Shown: piece by piece, positions 5,832-13,300 of the stretch | Numbering within the stretch: position 1 is the stretch's first letter | Layout of the letters: each line of letters begins with the position of its first letter | NCBI GenBank assembly: GCA_045604985.1 | Contig: JAZUPD010000005.1 | Span: forward strand, 1-17,251 | DNA: 17,251 nt | From: SIG710 sp045604985 | Lineage (GTDB): Bacteria > Bacillota > Clostridia > Oscillospirales > CAG-272 | Direction of reading: 5' to 3' | The notes under the pieces: model-generated | Seen by the model: only the letters and a program-made list of their open reading frames with translations | The model's database searches: none | What the model was told of the DNA's origin: nothing | Position numbers and translations under genes: made by a program

Positions 5832-7007
5832 TTATTCTTCAGTTTTTTTATCTTCTTCGTTATCTTTTTTGTCTTCCTTAACGGGAGCAGCCATACCTTT
5901 TTTACTCTTTGCCTTCTCTTCTGCCGCTTTCTTTTCTTCCTCAGCAGCCTTTTCGGCAGCGGCCTTTGCGGCAAGCGCCCTCTCTCGAGTGTCCTCGAAA
6001 TCCTCGTCGTCGATATGGTGCAGCGAGCGAACGTATTTTCCGCTTGCGCTGTATCCGTTTCCACCCTCATTGTCCTTCTTCTTAGGTGACTTGTTCTTCA
6101 GCTCCTGCTCAGCAGCTTTATAGTCCTCGTCTGTAAACACGGGCATGGGCATTGCCTTTGAGAGAACGAATCTCTTAACAAAAGACAGAATGTTTTTTGA
6201 TACCCAATAAATGCCGACAGCACCGGGAAGAACATATGCAAAATATGTTGGCATGAGAGGCATTGTAACATCCATAACAGTATTTGAGCATCCCATGTTT
6301 GCATCCTGTGCGGAAGGAGCCTGATAGGTAAACTTACGCATCAGCTTTGTTGAAGCAAACTGGAAAACGAATACCAGCACGGGAATTATGAGAAGCCAGC
6401 TCCATCCTCCCTCGCTTGGTATAAGTCCGAGATTGAAATTTCCGAAAACGTTGAAATTCGGTAGAGAATCAAGGCTCGTAACCTTTTCTGCAAAGCCCTC
6501 AACGCTACTGAACGCTTCGAGACCAAGAGTCTTTATATGATTGATAAAGGGGATAGTCTGTGAAGTGTTGATTTTAACATCAAGAGCTTCAACGATAATA
6601 TCCCTTATCGCCTCTATCTGAGTTCCATTAAAGCCAACAACATATTTAAGAGGATTGATAACTATTCCGTACAACGCCATGATTATGGGCAGTTGTATAA
6701 GGAGAGGAAGACATCCGCCCATGGGATTGAAATTTTCCTTCTGGTAAAATTCCTGAATCTCCATCTGCATCTTCTGTCTTGTAGCCTGGTCATCGCGTCC
6801 CTTGTACTTATTGCGAATAGCCATTTCCTTGGGACGGAGCTTTGCTTGCTTTATCTGATTTTTCTGCTGCTTGATATCAAAGGGGAGAAAAATTATCTCC
6901 ACAACAAGCGAAAATAGGAGAAGCGCAACCATGTAGCTTCCCGACCATGATTCAACCCAGCGAAGTGCCTGACCGATCCATGTTAAAATTGTGTCTATTT
7001 TAATCAC
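5832..7007 (-). CDS. yidC: Membrane protein insertase YidC/Oxa1, Gram-positive type
   Basis: YidC inserts and folds membrane proteins, alone or with SecYEG. The fold is visible as TM1 (about residues 24-43), a charged helical hairpin (about 45-90), the GGCLPLLIQLPIIMALYG segment, and later TM segments ending in PTYFAYVLPGAVGIYWVSKNILSFVKRF. A long charged C-terminal tail rich in Lys, Glu and Ala follows and may contact ribosomes. There is no clear lipobox. In TM1 the position of the conserved groove arginine of SpoIIIJ-type YidC reads glutamate (FSLVVEIIFLPF). The GTG at 7007 fits only moderately: AAAGGA lies very close, within AAAGGATGTGAT, and the nearby ATG is followed at once by a stop. 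At 391 aa it is longer than many Gram-positive YidCs because of the tail. Confidence 0.94.
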   Translation of the reverse strand: MIKIDTILTWIGQALRWVESWSGSYMVALLLFSLVVEIIFLPFDIKQQKNQIKQAKLRPKEMAIRNKYKGRDDQATRQKMQMEIQEFYQKENFNPMGGCLPLLIQLPIIMALYGIVINPLKYVVGFNGTQIEAIRDIIVEALDVKINTSQTIPFINHIKTLGLEAFSSVEGFAEKVTSLDSLPNFNVFGNFNLGLIPSEGGWSWLLIIPVLVFVFQFASTKLMRKFTYQAPSAQDANMGCSNTVMDVTMPLMPTYFAYVLPGAVGIYWVSKNILSFVKRFVLSKAMPMPVFTDEDYKAAEQELKNKSPKKKDNEGGNGYSASGKYVRSLHHIDDEDFEDTRERALAAKAAAEKAAEEEKKAAEEKAKSKKGMAAPVKEDKKDNEEDKKTEE

Positions 7008-7058
7008 ATCCTTTTAGGATTTTTATATCATTGTCCCCGTGGACAAAACGTTATTCGC

Positions 7059-7298
7059 TTACCCCTTGTTTTTGCGGTCCTTCTTCTCGGGTACGGGATC
7101 ATAGCCTCCGCGGCAAAAGGGATTGCAACGGAAAACTCTCCAAACCGTGAGAGCAAAGCCCACAAAAAAGCCTCTTTTCTGAAATGCCTCTATGGCATAG
7201 CTGGAGCAAGTAGGAGTGAACCTACAGCTCGGGGTTCCTTTTAATGGCGAAATAAATTTTTGGTAAAAACGCAGAAGCGCAATGCATACATATTTCAT
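7059..7298 (-). CDS. yidD: Membrane protein insertion efficiency factor YidD
   Basis: This 79-aa protein belongs to the YidD (HlyA-like, DUF37) family, a small membrane-associated protein that helps insertion of YidC substrates. It shows the conserved core RFYQKFISPLKGTPSCRFTPTCSSYAIEAF and the later GYDPVP motif, with cysteines in the family positions (PSCRFTPTCSSY and FRCNPFCRGG). The ATG at 7298 is only 4 nt after the rnpA stop and has no good Shine-Dalgarno of its own, so coupling to rnpA translation is likely. A gap of about 50 nt leads to yidC. Confidence 0.96.
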   Translation of the reverse strand: MKYVCIALLRFYQKFISPLKGTPSCRFTPTCSSYAIEAFQKRGFFVGFALTVWRVFRCNPFCRGGYDPVPEKKDRKNKG

Positions 7299-7302
7299 AG
7301 CA

Positions 7303-7692
7303 TCAATTATTTTCGTTTAACATCTCAAGGCGAATCAGCGCATTACGAAGCTCTGCGGCGATCTCATAGCTTTTAGCGTCATGACAGCCGTCTCTTATGG
7401 CGAGTACGATAAGAAACCCCTTTTTCAAAAGATATCTCTCGTCTCTCTCAACGGTTCTGTATGCTTCTCTGACTATGCGCTTTGCACGATTTCGCTCGTG
7501 AGCCTTTCCGTACTTTTTCGACACTGAGATACCAACCCGATTGAGATATTTTTTCTCAGGATTTGCGATCATCAGCCGCTTTGCCCCATAGTCCTTCAGC
7601 ACATATACCGCAATTCGTTTTCCGATGCACTTTTTTCCCTTGGCATATGCCTTTGAATAAAGGTGATGCTCCTTAAGAGCAACAAGTTTCAT
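7303..7692 (-). CDS. rnpA: Ribonuclease P protein component
   Basis: RnpA is the protein subunit of RNase P, which matures the 5' ends of tRNAs together with the RNA subunit. The signature RNR box is clear (GKAHERNRAKRIVREAYR), preceded by the GISVSKKYG strand of the central cleft. At 129 aa it is slightly longer than the typical 115-120. The ATG has AGGAGG 9 nt upstream. It follows rpmH after about 260 nt containing hairpins, which fits a lower yield of rnpA than of rpmH from the shared promoter. Confidence 0.96.
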   Translation of the reverse strand: MKLVALKEHHLYSKAYAKGKKCIGKRIAVYVLKDYGAKRLMIANPEKKYLNRVGISVSKKYGKAHERNRAKRIVREAYRTVERDERYLLKKGFLIVLAIRDGCHDAKSYEIAAELRNALIRLEMLNENN

Positions 7693-7951
7693 TTTTCATT
7701 ACCTCCTCATAGGGAGTCGCTTCCGTCATTGTTTTCATCTTGTTTTTTGTTAAAATCAGTACGTTGTATTTAAAGATCCTTGATCCTCCCTCTCACTTTG
7801 GGATAAGCGACACGCTTTCAGCGTGACGGAGAGAGCTTTGTTATAAAGCTATACATTGCACTAAAAAATTGTTTTAAAAATCAAAAACCCCGATCAATCA
7901 AAGAGCATTGAACTCGTATCAATCGGAGGTTTATGATGGTAGCACAGAGAA
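7693..7951 (-). promoter_or_regulatory. Structured rpmH-rnpA spacer with likely attenuator
   Basis: Just past the rpmH stop, AACC(T)CCGAT (7931-7922) can pair with ATCGGGGTT (7894-7886) on the minus strand, followed by TTT and further T-rich sequence. This is a plausible partial terminator. Further down are two short stems: CACGC/GCGTG (7811-7815 with 7821-7825) and AGCTTT/AAAGCT (7832-7837 with 7843-7848). I see no gene here. Such a spacer would let rpmH be made in excess over the downstream genes. Confidence 0.5.
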
Positions 7952-8086
7952 TCAGTATGTGAGTCTCTTTCTGCCCTTTGCACGTCTTCTCTTGAGTACG
8001 TTTCTGCCGTCAGCGGTCTTCATTCTCTTTCTGAAGCCATGCTCCTTCTTTCTCTGTCTCTTCTTAGGCTGGTAAGTTCTGAGCAT
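7952..8086 (-). CDS. rpmH: 50S ribosomal protein L34
   Basis: The translation is the whole of L34 in 44 residues: it begins MLRTYQPKKRQRKKEHGFRK, continues RMKTADGRNVLKRRRAKGRK, and ends RLTY. This small, very basic ribosomal protein is built into the 50S subunit. The ATG at 8086 has a near-perfect AAGGAGGTG site 7 nt upstream. It is the first gene of the rnpA-yidD-yidC-jag block and lies behind a consensus promoter. In most bacteria the gene on its other side is dnaA; here it is holA. Confidence 0.98.
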   Translation of the reverse strand: MLRTYQPKKRQRKKEHGFRKRMKTADGRNVLKRRRAKGRKRLTY

Positions 8087-8165
8087 TATCTGCACCTCCT
8101 TATAATTGTTTATCGGAAGCGTGTTGCTTTTGTTGCTTTTACGCTTTTACACAATGACACCCAAT

Positions 8166-8194
8166 ATTATATCCTGTTTTTGCCTATTTGTCAA
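8166..8194 (-). promoter_or_regulatory. Consensus sigma-A promoter for rpmH
   Basis: On the minus strand TTGACA (8194-8189) and TATAAT (8171-8166) match the consensus fully, with a 17-bp spacer. The start is expected near 8159, giving a leader of about 70 nt ahead of rpmH. Confidence 0.9.
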
Positions 8195-8273
8195 GAGATT
8201 TTTTAAAATTCCCATCGTTTTCGTTTAGAAAAAGCAAAAACACTGCAAAAAACATTTCATTATGTAAAAATCG

Positions 8274-8302
8274 TTGACTATTTGGCCAAAAAATGTTATA
8301 CT
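8274..8302 (+). promoter_or_regulatory. Sigma-A promoter for holA
   Basis: TTGACT (8274-8279), a 17-bp spacer and TATACT (8297-8302) form a strong promoter, divergent from that of rpmH with 79 bp between the two -35 boxes. No DnaA-box-like sequence is seen between them. Confidence 0.8.
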
Positions 8303-8442
8303 ATAAGCCAGTGAGAAGGATTTAAAACAAGAAATTGTCGAGACGTCATCGAAGACGCTTTTTGTCAAGCTTTGACCTAACGGGGCCGTCAAGCCCGGAA
8401 ATAAAACACCACTTACCATCAAAAACACAAAGCGAGGAAAAA
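8303..8442 (+). other. Untranslated leader of holA with three small hairpins
   Basis: The start near 8309 leaves about 130 nt before the ATG. It has three consecutive stems: CGTC/GACG (8344-8347 with 8354-8357) followed by CTTTTT, GTCAA/TTGAC (8364-8368 with 8372-8376), and GGGC/GCCC (8383-8386 with 8393-8396). I could not match it to a known riboswitch. The frame is open here by chance, without a ribosome binding site. Confidence 0.4.
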
Positions 8443-9474
8443 ATGCAGATCATAAGCGATTCGGAATTCAGAAAACAGCTAAAGAGCGGAAATATCGGAA
8501 GCTATGTTTTTTACGGCGAGGAGGACTATCTCAAGTCCCATGCGCTGTCTCTTGCGTCGGAGACTATCTGCCCCGATCCAACCTTCGCTTTTTTTAACAT
8601 AACAAGAATAGATTCGGTAAAATTTTCGCCCGACACCCTTCTTGACGCCATAATGCAGCCACCGATGATGACAGAAAAAAAGCTCATAATCCTATCGGGC
8701 TTTGACTTCAACTCACAGAACTCGAGCGAACTTGAATCACTTTTCGATGCCTTTGAGCTTCTCGGCGATTATGAATACACCTCGCTTATCCTTTCCATTG
8801 CTTCGGGACGCATCGACGAGGGATATTCGGCTTCAAAACCATCTGCCGTCATCCAAAGGCTTTCCGAGCATCTTACACCAGTAATATTTGAAAAATGCAC
8901 TCCCCAAAGGCTCGCTTCTTGGGCTGAACGTCATTTTGCCCACGGCGGGGTAAAGATAAACCCGAAAAACCTATCATACCTCATAGAATATTGCGGCACG
9001 GGAATGTATAATCTTTCAAATGAAATAGACAAGCTCTGTGCATTTGTTCTTTTCGAGAAAAGATGCGAGGTTACGGATGAGGATATACGAAATGTCTGCA
9101 TAGCGGATGTTGAATTTGACACCTTTGCCCTTTCAAATGCCATCATGGAAGGCAAAAGTGCGGAAGCCCTCAGAGTTCTGGATTATCTTCGCTTCAAGCG
9201 CACCGATCCCCTCATTATTTTCGGTGAGATATCGAAAACCTTTTGCGACCTTTTGCTGGTGAAACGGCTGACCGATGACGGAATGTCCTTTTTCGACATT
9301 GGAAAATGCAAGATCCTAAACGAATACAGAGCAAAAATCCTGGCTCGAAGCGCCTCGAAAACACCCTATGATCGTCTCTATAAAAAAATCGAACTTTGCA
9401 CCGAGGCCGATAAAATGCTTAAACGCTCTCCTCAAGGCTATTCTGCAATAGAAATGCTGATTTGTGCTGACTAA
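8443..9474 (+). CDS. holA: DNA polymerase III subunit delta
   Basis: HolA is the clamp-loader delta subunit, which opens the beta sliding clamp at the replication fork. The first domain shows the family pattern: YVFYGEEDYLKSHAL near the start, then a clamp-contacting stretch PPMMTEKKLIIL. The later part has the typical segment LIEYCGTGMYNLSNEIDKLCAF followed by VEFDTFALSNAIMEGKSAEALRVL and a C-terminal collar domain ending in SAIEMLICAD. The ATG at 8443 has GAGGA 4-5 nt upstream and gives 343 aa, the normal length; the frame extends upstream to 8335 but that part lacks a ribosome binding site. It is a single-gene unit with its own promoter and a strong terminator, in the position usually held by dnaA. 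Confidence 0.92.
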   Translation: MQIISDSEFRKQLKSGNIGSYVFYGEEDYLKSHALSLASETICPDPTFAFFNITRIDSVKFSPDTLLDAIMQPPMMTEKKLIILSGFDFNSQNSSELESLFDAFELLGDYEYTSLILSIASGRIDEGYSASKPSAVIQRLSEHLTPVIFEKCTPQRLASWAERHFAHGGVKINPKNLSYLIEYCGTGMYNLSNEIDKLCAFVLFEKRCEVTDEDIRNVCIADVEFDTFALSNAIMEGKSAEALRVLDYLRFKRTDPLIIFGEISKTFCDLLLVKRLTDDGMSFFDIGKCKILNEYRAKILARSASKTPYDRLYKKIELCTEADKMLKRSPQGYSAIEMLICAD

Positions 9475-9510
9475 TTCAAAAAAGAAAGAAAAAGATTATC
9501 ATATCGAACG

Positions 9511-9545
9511 AAAAAGAACCGATTTATCGAGAATCGGTTCTTTTT
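9511..9545. terminator. Strong bidirectional terminator after holA
   Basis: AAAAAGAACCGAT (9511-9523) pairs perfectly with ATCGGTTCTTTTT (9533-9545) around a 9-nt loop. It lies 37 nt beyond the holA stop and also faces the end of the minus-strand gene at 9626. Confidence 0.9.
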
Positions 9546-9625
9546 AATATTCATTTGTAGTTATTTGCGAAGCTAATCAACGGCATACTTTTTTGTCAAA
9601 AAACTTTCTATATTTCTTTGAACTG

Positions 9626-10783
9626 TTATTCTATCCCCAATTTTGACAGGAAAGCGTTCATATCCTCTGCCTGTTTGGAATCCATACTTTTGCCGGCGTC
9701 ATATTCCTTTTTTAGCCTTGAAAGCTTACCTGCGTACAAAAGAGAAAACCACCTCTTCACCTGATAAAACGGCAAAAGACACTTATGTGTTTTAAGAATT
9801 GGATATTTTTCCTTCATAATGCCATAAGGCTGAAATATTCGAAGGAGGAAGTAAGCAAGCTTCCCGCCGCTTTTCCGTTGTTTTGCGGCAAGACCCATCT
9901 TTTTATTCCCATTGACCCCGCCGGTCAGAATAAAATTTTCCATTTTCTTTGTCAGCTCATCATGCTCATCCTCACAAAACCATACCCCGCACAATCTCTT
10001 TGCAGCATTATAAAAAACATTAAGACCGCATTCCGAAAGCATTTCTTGAAGAATCGCACTATCGTATTCCACGTTCTTTTCAAGAAGTAAAAGATCTATA
10101 AACGGTCGAACACCGCAACCACCGCAGGAAAAATGATATGACATATGAGCTATGATATAAAAGATCATAAATTCATTCGTAAAGAGATATTCCGTTCCTT
10201 CGTTTGCGGGCAATGCATATTCCCAGGCACGGGACAATAGTTTGTCAATTTTTTCCATATTTTCGAGCAAGTTAAAGTGAAGCTCAATATGAACTCCCAC
10301 AGGGGAATAAAGCGAATAATTATGATACCCTCTGTTCTCTCCGCCGCTATATTCCGCTTTTTCCTTCAGAAGCTTCACTGCCGCTTCTGCGTCTCTTTCA
10401 TGAACAAGAACATCAATGTCACTGCTTGTACGCAAATGCGGCTCAGGATAATAATTTCGAATTATGGCTCCCTTGAGAGGAATAAAGGGTATTTTTTCAG
10501 CAGAAAATATCTCTCTCATTTTATCAAGCTCATTTTTCATGCATGTGTATCGGTAAAACGAAAGAAGCTCTTGATTTTTGAATTTTTTGATTATCTCTTC
10601 ACCGACGAAAAGTGAATTTTTTTCAAGTGCAGAGCTGATAATTGTGGAAAGATCGTGTGCCTTTGCGCTTTTATACAGGATATCCAGCATCTCATCGTTA
10701 AGAAAAGACTCTATTCCATCAGGAACAGGACTATTAAAGAGCTGGTTTCTTATTAGCGCAAAGAAAATTTGTACCGAATTCAA
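9626..10783 (-). CDS. NTP_transf_5-type nucleotidyltransferase family protein
   Basis: This 385-aa soluble protein matches the uncharacterised nucleotidyltransferase family (NTP_transf_5 type). The core is IPFIPLKGAIIRNYYPEPHLRTSSDIDVLV near residues 115-145, with the paired aspartates DID of the polymerase-beta-like fold. It continues with HNYSLYSPVGVHIELHFNLLE, where the HIELHF stretch supplies a third acidic residue. The remainder is helical and basic. Members occur in polysaccharide, peptide and toxin-antitoxin-like settings and substrates are mostly unknown, so no substrate is assigned. The frame opens at a TTG at 10798, but GGAGGTG lies 7 nt before a second in-frame TTG at 10783, which is preferred. 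It has its own promoter. Confidence 0.8.
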   Translation of the reverse strand: MNSVQIFFALIRNQLFNSPVPDGIESFLNDEMLDILYKSAKAHDLSTIISSALEKNSLFVGEEIIKKFKNQELLSFYRYTCMKNELDKMREIFSAEKIPFIPLKGAIIRNYYPEPHLRTSSDIDVLVHERDAEAAVKLLKEKAEYSGGENRGYHNYSLYSPVGVHIELHFNLLENMEKIDKLLSRAWEYALPANEGTEYLFTNEFMIFYIIAHMSYHFSCGGCGVRPFIDLLLLEKNVEYDSAILQEMLSECGLNVFYNAAKRLCGVWFCEDEHDELTKKMENFILTGGVNGNKKMGLAAKQRKSGGKLAYFLLRIFQPYGIMKEKYPILKTHKCLLPFYQVKRWFSLLYAGKLSRLKKEYDAGKSMDSKQAEDMNAFLSKLGIE

Positions 10784-10814
10784 AAAATCACCTCCCAACT
10801 TCTTATCTCAAAAT

Positions 10815-10843
10815 ATGTTAACACAAAACAGCCAAAAAGTCAA
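10815..10843 (-). promoter_or_regulatory. Promoter for the nucleotidyltransferase gene
   Basis: On the minus strand TTGACT (10843-10838) and TAACAT (10820-10815) are 17 bp apart. The -10 box is weak (4 of 6) and the leader is short, about 25 nt. Confidence 0.55.
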
Positions 10844-10882
10844 GAGATAAAGAGCTGGCTCAAATTTCTTTTTATCCGTTTA

Positions 10883-12028
10883 TTATTCAAGAAGCAAAAT
10901 AAGCTCCTCACCGCTAATATTATCATCCATATTTAATCGGCATAGAAATCTGAGAGAGCTCATATCCCACATTTTCACTGTACTTATTCCACTCTCAACG
11001 GTAACGCTGATCTCTGCGCCCGCTTCGGCAAGCACGGAATCGGCAAGAGGAGTACATTTTCCATGCGGATAGACGATAACAAAGCACCGTCCTCCTATCT
11101 CGCTTTCAAGAAGCGACTTTGAAAGAAAAAAATCCTTCCTTATGGCTTTTATATAGTCCTCTTCACTCTCGTTCTCCTTTTGAAGCATTCCCTTTCGCGG
11201 GTCCTCATCAAGATCGTTCTGGTGCATATCATAGGTATGAGACTGAAAATCAAATATTCCGCTTCCGTATGCCATTTTTGCCGCTTCAAGGCTGAAATGA
11301 GGATATATCGGAACTCCCGTGTCCTTGTAGGTATAGCATCCTGCAGTTATTCCGACAATAGCAACCGTTGCTTTGTGACCATACTCATCAAGAATAGGAT
11401 ATGCAAGAGTTAAATTTGACAGATAACCGTCATCAAATGTTATAAGGATGGGCTTTTCGGGAAGACGAGTTCCTTCCTTAACATACCCGAGAAGATCTCC
11501 GAAGAAGATCGAGGTGTATCCCGCTTCGCTCAAAGCCTCCATCTGCTCTCTGAAGCTATCAACCGTGATGACGGTGGAGCTTGCTTCCTCCTCATTTTTC
11601 GTAAGCGCATGATACATCAGAATCGGTATTTTCAGCTCTGATCTCGCATCACTTTCTGGGGATGAAAGCTCTTCTTCGGCAACGGTTTCGGTCTCGGCAT
11701 CACTCTCTATTATCATTTCCGTTTTTGATTCGGTCTCCGTTTCCGTTTCGGTAACGAAAACAGCTGCGGTGATCTCCTCTGTTGTTTCCTCCGTTTGTAA
11801 TTCGTAGACTGTTAAAAGCTCAGTGGTCTCGGTCTGTACGGCTTCCGTAGTGTCACTTGCTTCGGTATGGCTCTCGAGCAGAAGCACAGTCGTATCTTTT
11901 TCTGTTTCCTGAAAGCTTGTTTTTAGCGGATCGTCTTTGATTTCAGGCTCTTTTGCCATGTCGAAAACCGCATAAAAACAACAAATCACAACACAAGTCA
12001 CCGCTATTATAAGCAATACTCTTTTCAA
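10883..12028 (-). CDS. Membrane-anchored polysaccharide deacetylase (NodB/CE4 family)
   Basis: This is an extracytoplasmic NodB-homology deacetylase, expected to remove N-acetyl groups from a cell-wall or surface glycan. Residues about 4-22 form an uncleaved-looking signal anchor. Residues about 30-130 form a long stalk rich in Glu and Thr, with runs of TE, and the catalytic domain follows. Motif 1 is ITFDDGY with the metal-binding aspartate pair. Motif 2 is FQSHTYDMH with the two histidines. Before them is KIPILMYHAL, typical of PgaB/YadE-like members. The C-terminal VIVYPHGK probably corresponds to motif 3 (YPxG). The start at 12028 is a TTG with AAAGGA about 10 nt upstream. It lies 30 nt after the aldo/keto reductase gene, so the two are probably co-transcribed. 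Confidence 0.87.
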   Translation of the reverse strand: MKRVLLIIAVTCVVICCFYAVFDMAKEPEIKDDPLKTSFQETEKDTTVLLLESHTEASDTTEAVQTETTELLTVYELQTEETTEEITAAVFVTETETETESKTEMIIESDAETETVAEEELSSPESDARSELKIPILMYHALTKNEEEASSTVITVDSFREQMEALSEAGYTSIFFGDLLGYVKEGTRLPEKPILITFDDGYLSNLTLAYPILDEYGHKATVAIVGITAGCYTYKDTGVPIYPHFSLEAAKMAYGSGIFDFQSHTYDMHQNDLDEDPRKGMLQKENESEEDYIKAIRKDFFLSKSLLESEIGGRCFVIVYPHGKCTPLADSVLAEAGAEISVTVESGISTVKMWDMSSLRFLCRLNMDDNISGEELILLLE

Positions 12029-12058
12029 GTGAATATTTTCCTTTTCAAACGATATTTT

Positions 12059-13063
12059 TTATAAAAACGTCTTATAGTCTTCGTAATTTTTCTTCAAAAG
12101 ATTCGGCGTGTCAAGTCCGTATGGGCAAAGAGAGCGGCATTTGCCACATTCAATGCAGTCCGCTATCTTCTTCATCTTTGCCTGTCCCTCCTCCGTAAGA
12201 TGCGCTTCGGCAGGGGAACGGCGGAGAAGCAACGACATCCTTGCACAGTTGTTTATCTCTATCCCCACGGGACACGGCATACAGTACCCGCATCCGCGAC
12301 AAAATTCGCCACTCAGCTCTGCCCTGTCTTTTTCAATGAGAGTATTTATTTCGTCGGTAAAGGCGGGAACGTTTTCACCATATGAAAGAAATTCGTCAAG
12401 CTCACTCTCCTTCTGTATTCCCCAAATGGGAGCAACGGGATACCGTGCAAGATATGCATATGCTGCATCAGAACGAGTGATAAGACCTCCCGCAAGAGCC
12501 TTCATGCAGATAAAGCCAACGTCCTTTTCTTCGCAGAGACGAACAAGAGCCTCCTCCTTTTCGCCCGCAAGATAGGAAAACGGAAACTGAAGAGTGTCAT
12601 AAAGTCCGCTCAGCACCGCTTCCTCAGCAATCTTCAGGCGGTGATTTGTAAAACCGATGAAGTGGATAATTCCCTTTGCTTTGGCTTCAAGCATAGCCTC
12701 ATAAAGTCCCGTTCCGTCGCCCGGCTTTGGGCAAAATGCAGGATTGTGAAATTGGTAGATATCAATATAATCTGTATTCATAAGCCTAAGACTGGTTTCA
12801 AGATCGTGCCAAAAGCCCTTAACATTTGTTGACATTGTCTTCGTTGAAATGATTATATTTGCTCTCACATCCGAGAGTGCCTCGCCTATCTTTTCCTCGC
12901 TGTCACTATAAACACGAGCGGTGTCAAAATAATTTATGCCGCCATTATAAGCCTTGCGGAGTATTTTTCTCGCTTCCTCCATGCTTCTCCTCTGAATGGG
13001 GAGTGCGCCAAAACCGTTTTTTGTAACAAACAAATTTGTTCTTCCAAGACGTATTTTCTCCAT
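12059..13063 (-). CDS. Aldo/keto reductase with C-terminal 4Fe-4S ferredoxin motifs
   Basis: This 334-aa cytoplasmic oxidoreductase has an N-terminal (beta/alpha)8 aldo/keto reductase domain and a ferredoxin-like tail. The AKR tetrad is visible: Asp and Tyr in INYFDTARVYSDSEEKIG, Lys in IISTKTMS, and His in DIYQFHNP. The tail has two clusters, CRGCGYCMPCPVGIEINNC and CIECGKCRSLCPYG, each fitting a 4Fe-4S site. This architecture is common in anaerobic Clostridia; the substrate is not known. The frame extends upstream to 13186, but the ATG at 13063 with GGAG 6 nt upstream gives the standard start MEKIRLGRTNLFVTKNGFG. It is probably the first gene of a unit with the deacetylase. Confidence 0.93.
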   Translation of the reverse strand: MEKIRLGRTNLFVTKNGFGALPIQRRSMEEARKILRKAYNGGINYFDTARVYSDSEEKIGEALSDVRANIIISTKTMSTNVKGFWHDLETSLRLMNTDYIDIYQFHNPAFCPKPGDGTGLYEAMLEAKAKGIIHFIGFTNHRLKIAEEAVLSGLYDTLQFPFSYLAGEKEEALVRLCEEKDVGFICMKALAGGLITRSDAAYAYLARYPVAPIWGIQKESELDEFLSYGENVPAFTDEINTLIEKDRAELSGEFCRGCGYCMPCPVGIEINNCARMSLLLRRSPAEAHLTEEGQAKMKKIADCIECGKCRSLCPYGLDTPNLLKKNYEDYKTFL

Positions 13064-13100
13064 TTTTATCTCCATCTTCCATGAAAAATTTTGGTAAATT

Positions 13101-13118
13101 AAGGAAATATATTTCCTT
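13101..13118. promoter_or_regulatory. 18-bp perfect palindrome over the reductase start site (candidate operator)
   Basis: AAGGAAATATATTTCCTT is a perfect palindrome 3 bp downstream of the -10 box, over the expected start near 13115. A dimeric regulator bound here would block the promoter. Which regulator is unknown. Confidence 0.55.
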
Positions 13119-13121
13119 TTG

Positions 13122-13150
13122 ATTATATCATACCAAAGGAAAAAAGTCAA
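13122..13150 (-). promoter_or_regulatory. Sigma-A promoter for the reductase-deacetylase unit
   Basis: On the minus strand TTGACT (13150-13145) and TATAAT (13127-13122) are separated by 17 bp. The expected leader is about 50 nt. Confidence 0.8.
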
Positions 13151-13264
13151 GAAAAAGGAAAATACGATATAATTCCAAGAAAACAATCGTTTTTTCCCAA
13201 TATAAGTTTTTAACTTTAGAAAAGACCCTTGCTTTTTCTTTCCTTTTATTTCCCATGTACTAAT

Positions 13265-13300
13265 AAAAAGCTGTATTTTTTCTCAAAAATACAGCTTTTT
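13265..13300. terminator. Strong terminator after metA
   Basis: AAAAAGCTGTATTTTT (13265-13280) pairs perfectly with AAAAATACAGCTTTTT (13285-13300) around TCTC, a 16-bp stem. It abuts the metA stop codon. It can act on both strands. Confidence 0.9.

Noticed and set aside
5816..6070. 85-codon N-terminal extension of jag into yidC
   Set aside because: It is the out-of-frame image of the charged YidC tail. The GTG at 5815 has a good ribosome binding site and gives the normal Jag start.
8087..8340. oriC between rpmH and holA
   Set aside because: No sequence close to TTATCCACA was found there; only two divergent promoters and AT-rich DNA.
8335..8442. Longer holA start at a TTG (8335)
   Set aside because: No ribosome binding site at correct spacing and no family similarity in the first 36 residues; the ATG at 8443 gives the usual length.
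13064..13186. N-terminal extension of the aldo/keto reductase
   Set aside because: It would run through the promoter and the palindrome; the ATG at 13063 has a good ribosome binding site and the standard N-terminus.
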